A stretch of 64,000 nt of DNA from Pseudomonadales bacterium (lineage in GTDB: Bacteria > Pseudomonadota > Gammaproteobacteria > Pseudomonadales > Ketobacteraceae), in contig NZXG01000002.1 in NCBI GenBank assembly GCA_002701845.1, positions 1 to 64,000 of the forward strand. The letters are read 5' to 3'. A model generated the notes under the pieces. It had not been told where the DNA came from. It did no database searches and worked only from the letters and a program-made list of their open reading frames with translations. This document shows positions 62,068 through 64,000 of the stretch, in pieces. Every line of letters begins with the position of its first letter. Positions within the stretch are counted from its first letter, which is position 1. Made by a program: the position numbers and the translations under genes.

Positions 62068-62897
62068 GCCGTGCCGGTGCCGGCGGTCATCAGGCCCGCA
62101 AGCGCTTTGGTCAGAACTTTCTGCAGGACCCGGGCATCATTCACCGCATCGTGGAGGCCATCAAACCCGCCCCCACGGATCTGATGGTGGAAATCGGCCC
62201 CGGTCAGGGGGCCATCACCGAACAACTGGTGGACGCGGTGGGCGAACTGGCGGTGGTGGAGCTGGACCGGGACCTGATTCCCAATCTGCGCATCAGTTTT
62301 GCCACCCGCACCAACTTCCACGTCTATGCCGGGGATGCCCTGAAATTCGATTACCAACGCATTCTGCGGGATCTGAACCGGGACCGGATGCGCATTGTGG
62401 GCAACCTGCCCTACAACATCTCCACACCTTTGCTGTTCCACCTGGTGGCCTTCCATCCCTGGATTCAGGACATGCACTTTATGTTGCAAAAGGAGGTGGT
62501 GGAACGGCTGGCCGCGGGCGTGGGGGACAACGCCTACGGCCGTCTGGGCATCATGGTGCAGTATCACTGTCAGGTGGAACCCCTGTTTATGGTGCCCCCG
62601 GAGGCTTTTCGCCCGGCGCCGCGGGTGGATTCGGCCATGGTCCGCCTGCGGCCCCATGCTAAACCCCCGGTGTCCACCCGGGACGTGACACAGCTAAACC
62701 GAATTGTGACACTGGCGTTCAGTCAAAGGCGAAAAACCGTCAGAAATGCCGTAAAATCGGCAGTCAATGAATCCATATTGGAACAGGCCGGTATCGCCCC
62801 GGATCTGCGGCCGGAGCAAATCACCCTGGCCCAGTACGCCCGGCTGGCGGACCTGACCCTGCCGGCGCCCCTGCCGGCAAACCAGAAGGAGGAGTAG
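62064..62897 (+). CDS. ksgA: 16S rRNA dimethyltransferase
   Basis: This 277-residue enzyme dimethylates two adjacent adenines near the 3' end of 16S rRNA. It has [11 protein letters not shown], the SAM-binding [13 protein letters not shown] near residue 45, and the catalytic NLPYNIS motif near 115. GGAGG precedes the ATG, which overlaps the pdxA stop codon. The length is normal. apaG follows after 4 bp. Confidence 0.97.
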   Translation: MSRAGAGGHQARKRFGQNFLQDPGIIHRIVEAIKPAPTDLMVEIGPGQGAITEQLVDAVGELAVVELDRDLIPNLRISFATRTNFHVYAGDALKFDYQRILRDLNRDRMRIVGNLPYNISTPLLFHLVAFHPWIQDMHFMLQKEVVERLAAGVGDNAYGRLGIMVQYHCQVEPLFMVPPEAFRPAPRVDSAMVRLRPHAKPPVSTRDVTQLNRIVTLAFSQRRKTVRNAVKSAVNESILEQAGIAPDLRPEQITLAQYARLADLTLPAPLPANQKEE

Positions 62898-62901
62898 CAT
62901 C

Positions 62902-63324
62902 ATGGCGGACACCGACACCAGCGGCACGGACCATACAACCCCTGGCGAGCAGGATATCCATCGCATCGAAGTGGAGGTGCGCAGTGAATTCATGCCCGAG
63001 CAATCCAGCCAGGAACAGAACCGCTTCGTGTTCTCCTACCACGTCAGCATTGAAAACTGCGGTACCCTGCCGGCCCAGCTGTTATCCCGTCACTGGATCA
63101 TCACCGACGGCAACCGTCAGGTGCAGGAGGTCAAGGGTGAAGGGGTGATCGGCGAGCAGCCCACCATTATGCCCGGCGAGACCTACGAATACAGCAGCGG
63201 CGCGGTGCTCACCACCCCTGTGGGCAGTATGCAGGGCAGTTACCGCATGGTGGACGCCACCGGCCTGGAGTTCGACGCCCTGATTCCGGTATTTACCCTG
63301 GCGCCTCCCCGGGCCCTGCATTAA
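62902..63324 (+). CDS. apaG: ApaG protein
   Basis: This 140-residue protein has the fibronectin-III-like ApaG fold with FSYHVSIENCG, HWIITDGN and GVIGEQPTIMPGE. Its role is unclear; in other bacteria it is linked to metal ions and to nucleoside polyphosphates. AGGAGGAG precedes the ATG. Its stop overlaps the apaH start (TAATG). Confidence 0.96.
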   Translation: MADTDTSGTDHTTPGEQDIHRIEVEVRSEFMPEQSSQEQNRFVFSYHVSIENCGTLPAQLLSRHWIITDGNRQVQEVKGEGVIGEQPTIMPGETYEYSSGAVLTTPVGSMQGSYRMVDATGLEFDALIPVFTLAPPRALH

Positions 63325-64000
63325 TGGCCACCTACGCCATCGGCGACCTGCAGGGCTGTTTCTCAGCATTTCAGCGCCTGCTGCAACAGCTGCAGTTCAA
63401 TCCCGACCGGGATCAGCTGTGGCTGGCGGGGGACCTAGTGAATCGGGGTCCCCAGTCGCTCCAGACCCTGCAGTACTGCTACGAACGGCGCGACAACCTG
63501 GTGGCGGTGCTGGGCAATCATGACCTGCATCTGCTGGCGGTGCTGGCCGGGGCGGTGGACGGCAAGCGCAAGGACACCTTCGACGATATCCTGCAGTCCC
63601 CTTTACGGGACACGCTGGCACAGTGGCTGCATGAGTGCCCCCTGATGCATGAAAACGCTGAGTGGGTACTTTGTCACGCCGGCATTTACCCCGGCTGGGA
63701 CCTGCATACTGCCCGCCAATGCGCGCGGGAAGTGGAACAGGTGCTCCAAAACCCCACCCAACGTCATGAATTCTTTAACAACATGTACGGCAATACACCC
63801 GCCCACTGGGATCAACAACTCACCGGGCCGGATCGCTGGCGCACGATCACCAACTTTTTCACCCGCATGCGTCTGATCGACGCCGCCGGAAACATGGATT
63901 TTAACCATAAGGATTCGTTGGAAAATGCACCAGAGGGGTTCAGCCCCTGGTTTCAATGGCACGAACGGGTGCCCATTGAAAAAAAGATTCTGTTCGGCCA
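63324..64000 (+). CDS. apaH: Diadenosine tetraphosphatase, partial
   Basis: The window ends 225 codons into this gene; the full protein is usually about 270 residues. The enzyme splits Ap4A into two ADP and also removes Ap4 caps from RNA. The metallophosphatase motifs are GDLQGC at residues 7-12, GDLVNRGP near 41, GNHD near 67 and CHAG near 117. The ATG overlaps the apaG stop codon. The 3' end lies beyond position 64000. Confidence 0.96.
   Translation, partial: MATYAIGDLQGCFSAFQRLLQQLQFNPDRDQLWLAGDLVNRGPQSLQTLQYCYERRDNLVAVLGNHDLHLLAVLAGAVDGKRKDTFDDILQSPLRDTLAQWLHECPLMHENAEWVLCHAGIYPGWDLHTARQCAREVEQVLQNPTQRHEFFNNMYGNTPAHWDQQLTGPDRWRTITNFFTRMRLIDAAGNMDFNHKDSLENAPEGFSPWFQWHERVPIEKKILFG

Overview
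The window is a gene-dense stretch of about 60% GC chromosome from a gammaproteobacterium. Gene orders typical of Pseudomonas and marine relatives are present: cfrX-cmpX-sigX; rpe-gph-trpE apart from trpGDC; djlA-murU-amgK divergent from lptD-surA-pdxA-ksgA-apaG-apaH; and a class II ribonucleotide reductase split into NrdJa and NrdJb. The mix would suit an Alcanivorax-like or other Oceanospirillales/Pseudomonadales organism, but this placement is inference.

Layout. 1-1.0 kb: two small low-GC genes of phage-like appearance. 1.0-4.7 kb: nrdJa-nrdJb and a 700 bp control region with three NrdR-box-like palindromes. 4.7-12.5 kb: acs, an Smr-domain nuclease, a PEP-CTERM secreted protein, mpl, a PPi-type phosphofructokinase and purU. 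12.6-20.1 kb: assimilatory nitrate and nitrite reduction (flavoprotein reductase, NasA, NirB, NirD); both transcription units have well-formed sigma-54 promoters and one has a textbook NtrC site. 20.2-22.1 kb: two paralogous small proteins flanking a tandem Usp protein. 22.1-31.3 kb: an envelope-stress block of sigX-cmpX-cfrX, divergent from a membrane ATPase plus MscS channel pair, followed by a convergent three-gene secreted/lipoprotein operon (PEGA-like, DUF4105, Gln-rich coiled coil). 31.5-36.4 kb: ppa, a large lipoprotein that looks like a bacterial BPI/TULIP protein, and a frameshifted carboxylesterase. 36.5-42.4 kb: tamA-tamB and two tiny paralogous membrane proteins. 42.6-50.3 kb: trpC, trpD, trpG and trpE, with a NifX-domain/rhodanese pair and an AAA+ ATPase lodged between trpG and trpE. 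50.3-52.3 kb: an inverted-repeat element, 15 bp tandem repeats, gph and rpe. 52.4-54.6 kb: a permuted papain-fold hydrolase with a coupled lipoprotein (effector/immunity-like) and a DUF3530 protein. 54.6-64 kb: djlA, murU and amgK, divergent from the lptD operon, which runs off the window inside apaH.

The strongest candidates for something undescribed are the ATPase-MscS pair at 24.1-27.7 kb, the hydrolase/lipoprotein pair at 52.4-53.5 kb, the BPI-like lipoprotein at 32.4-34.7 kb, and two families of small paralogous proteins (20.3/21.8 kb and 42.0/42.3 kb). No rRNA, tRNA, CRISPR array or complete insertion sequence was recognised.
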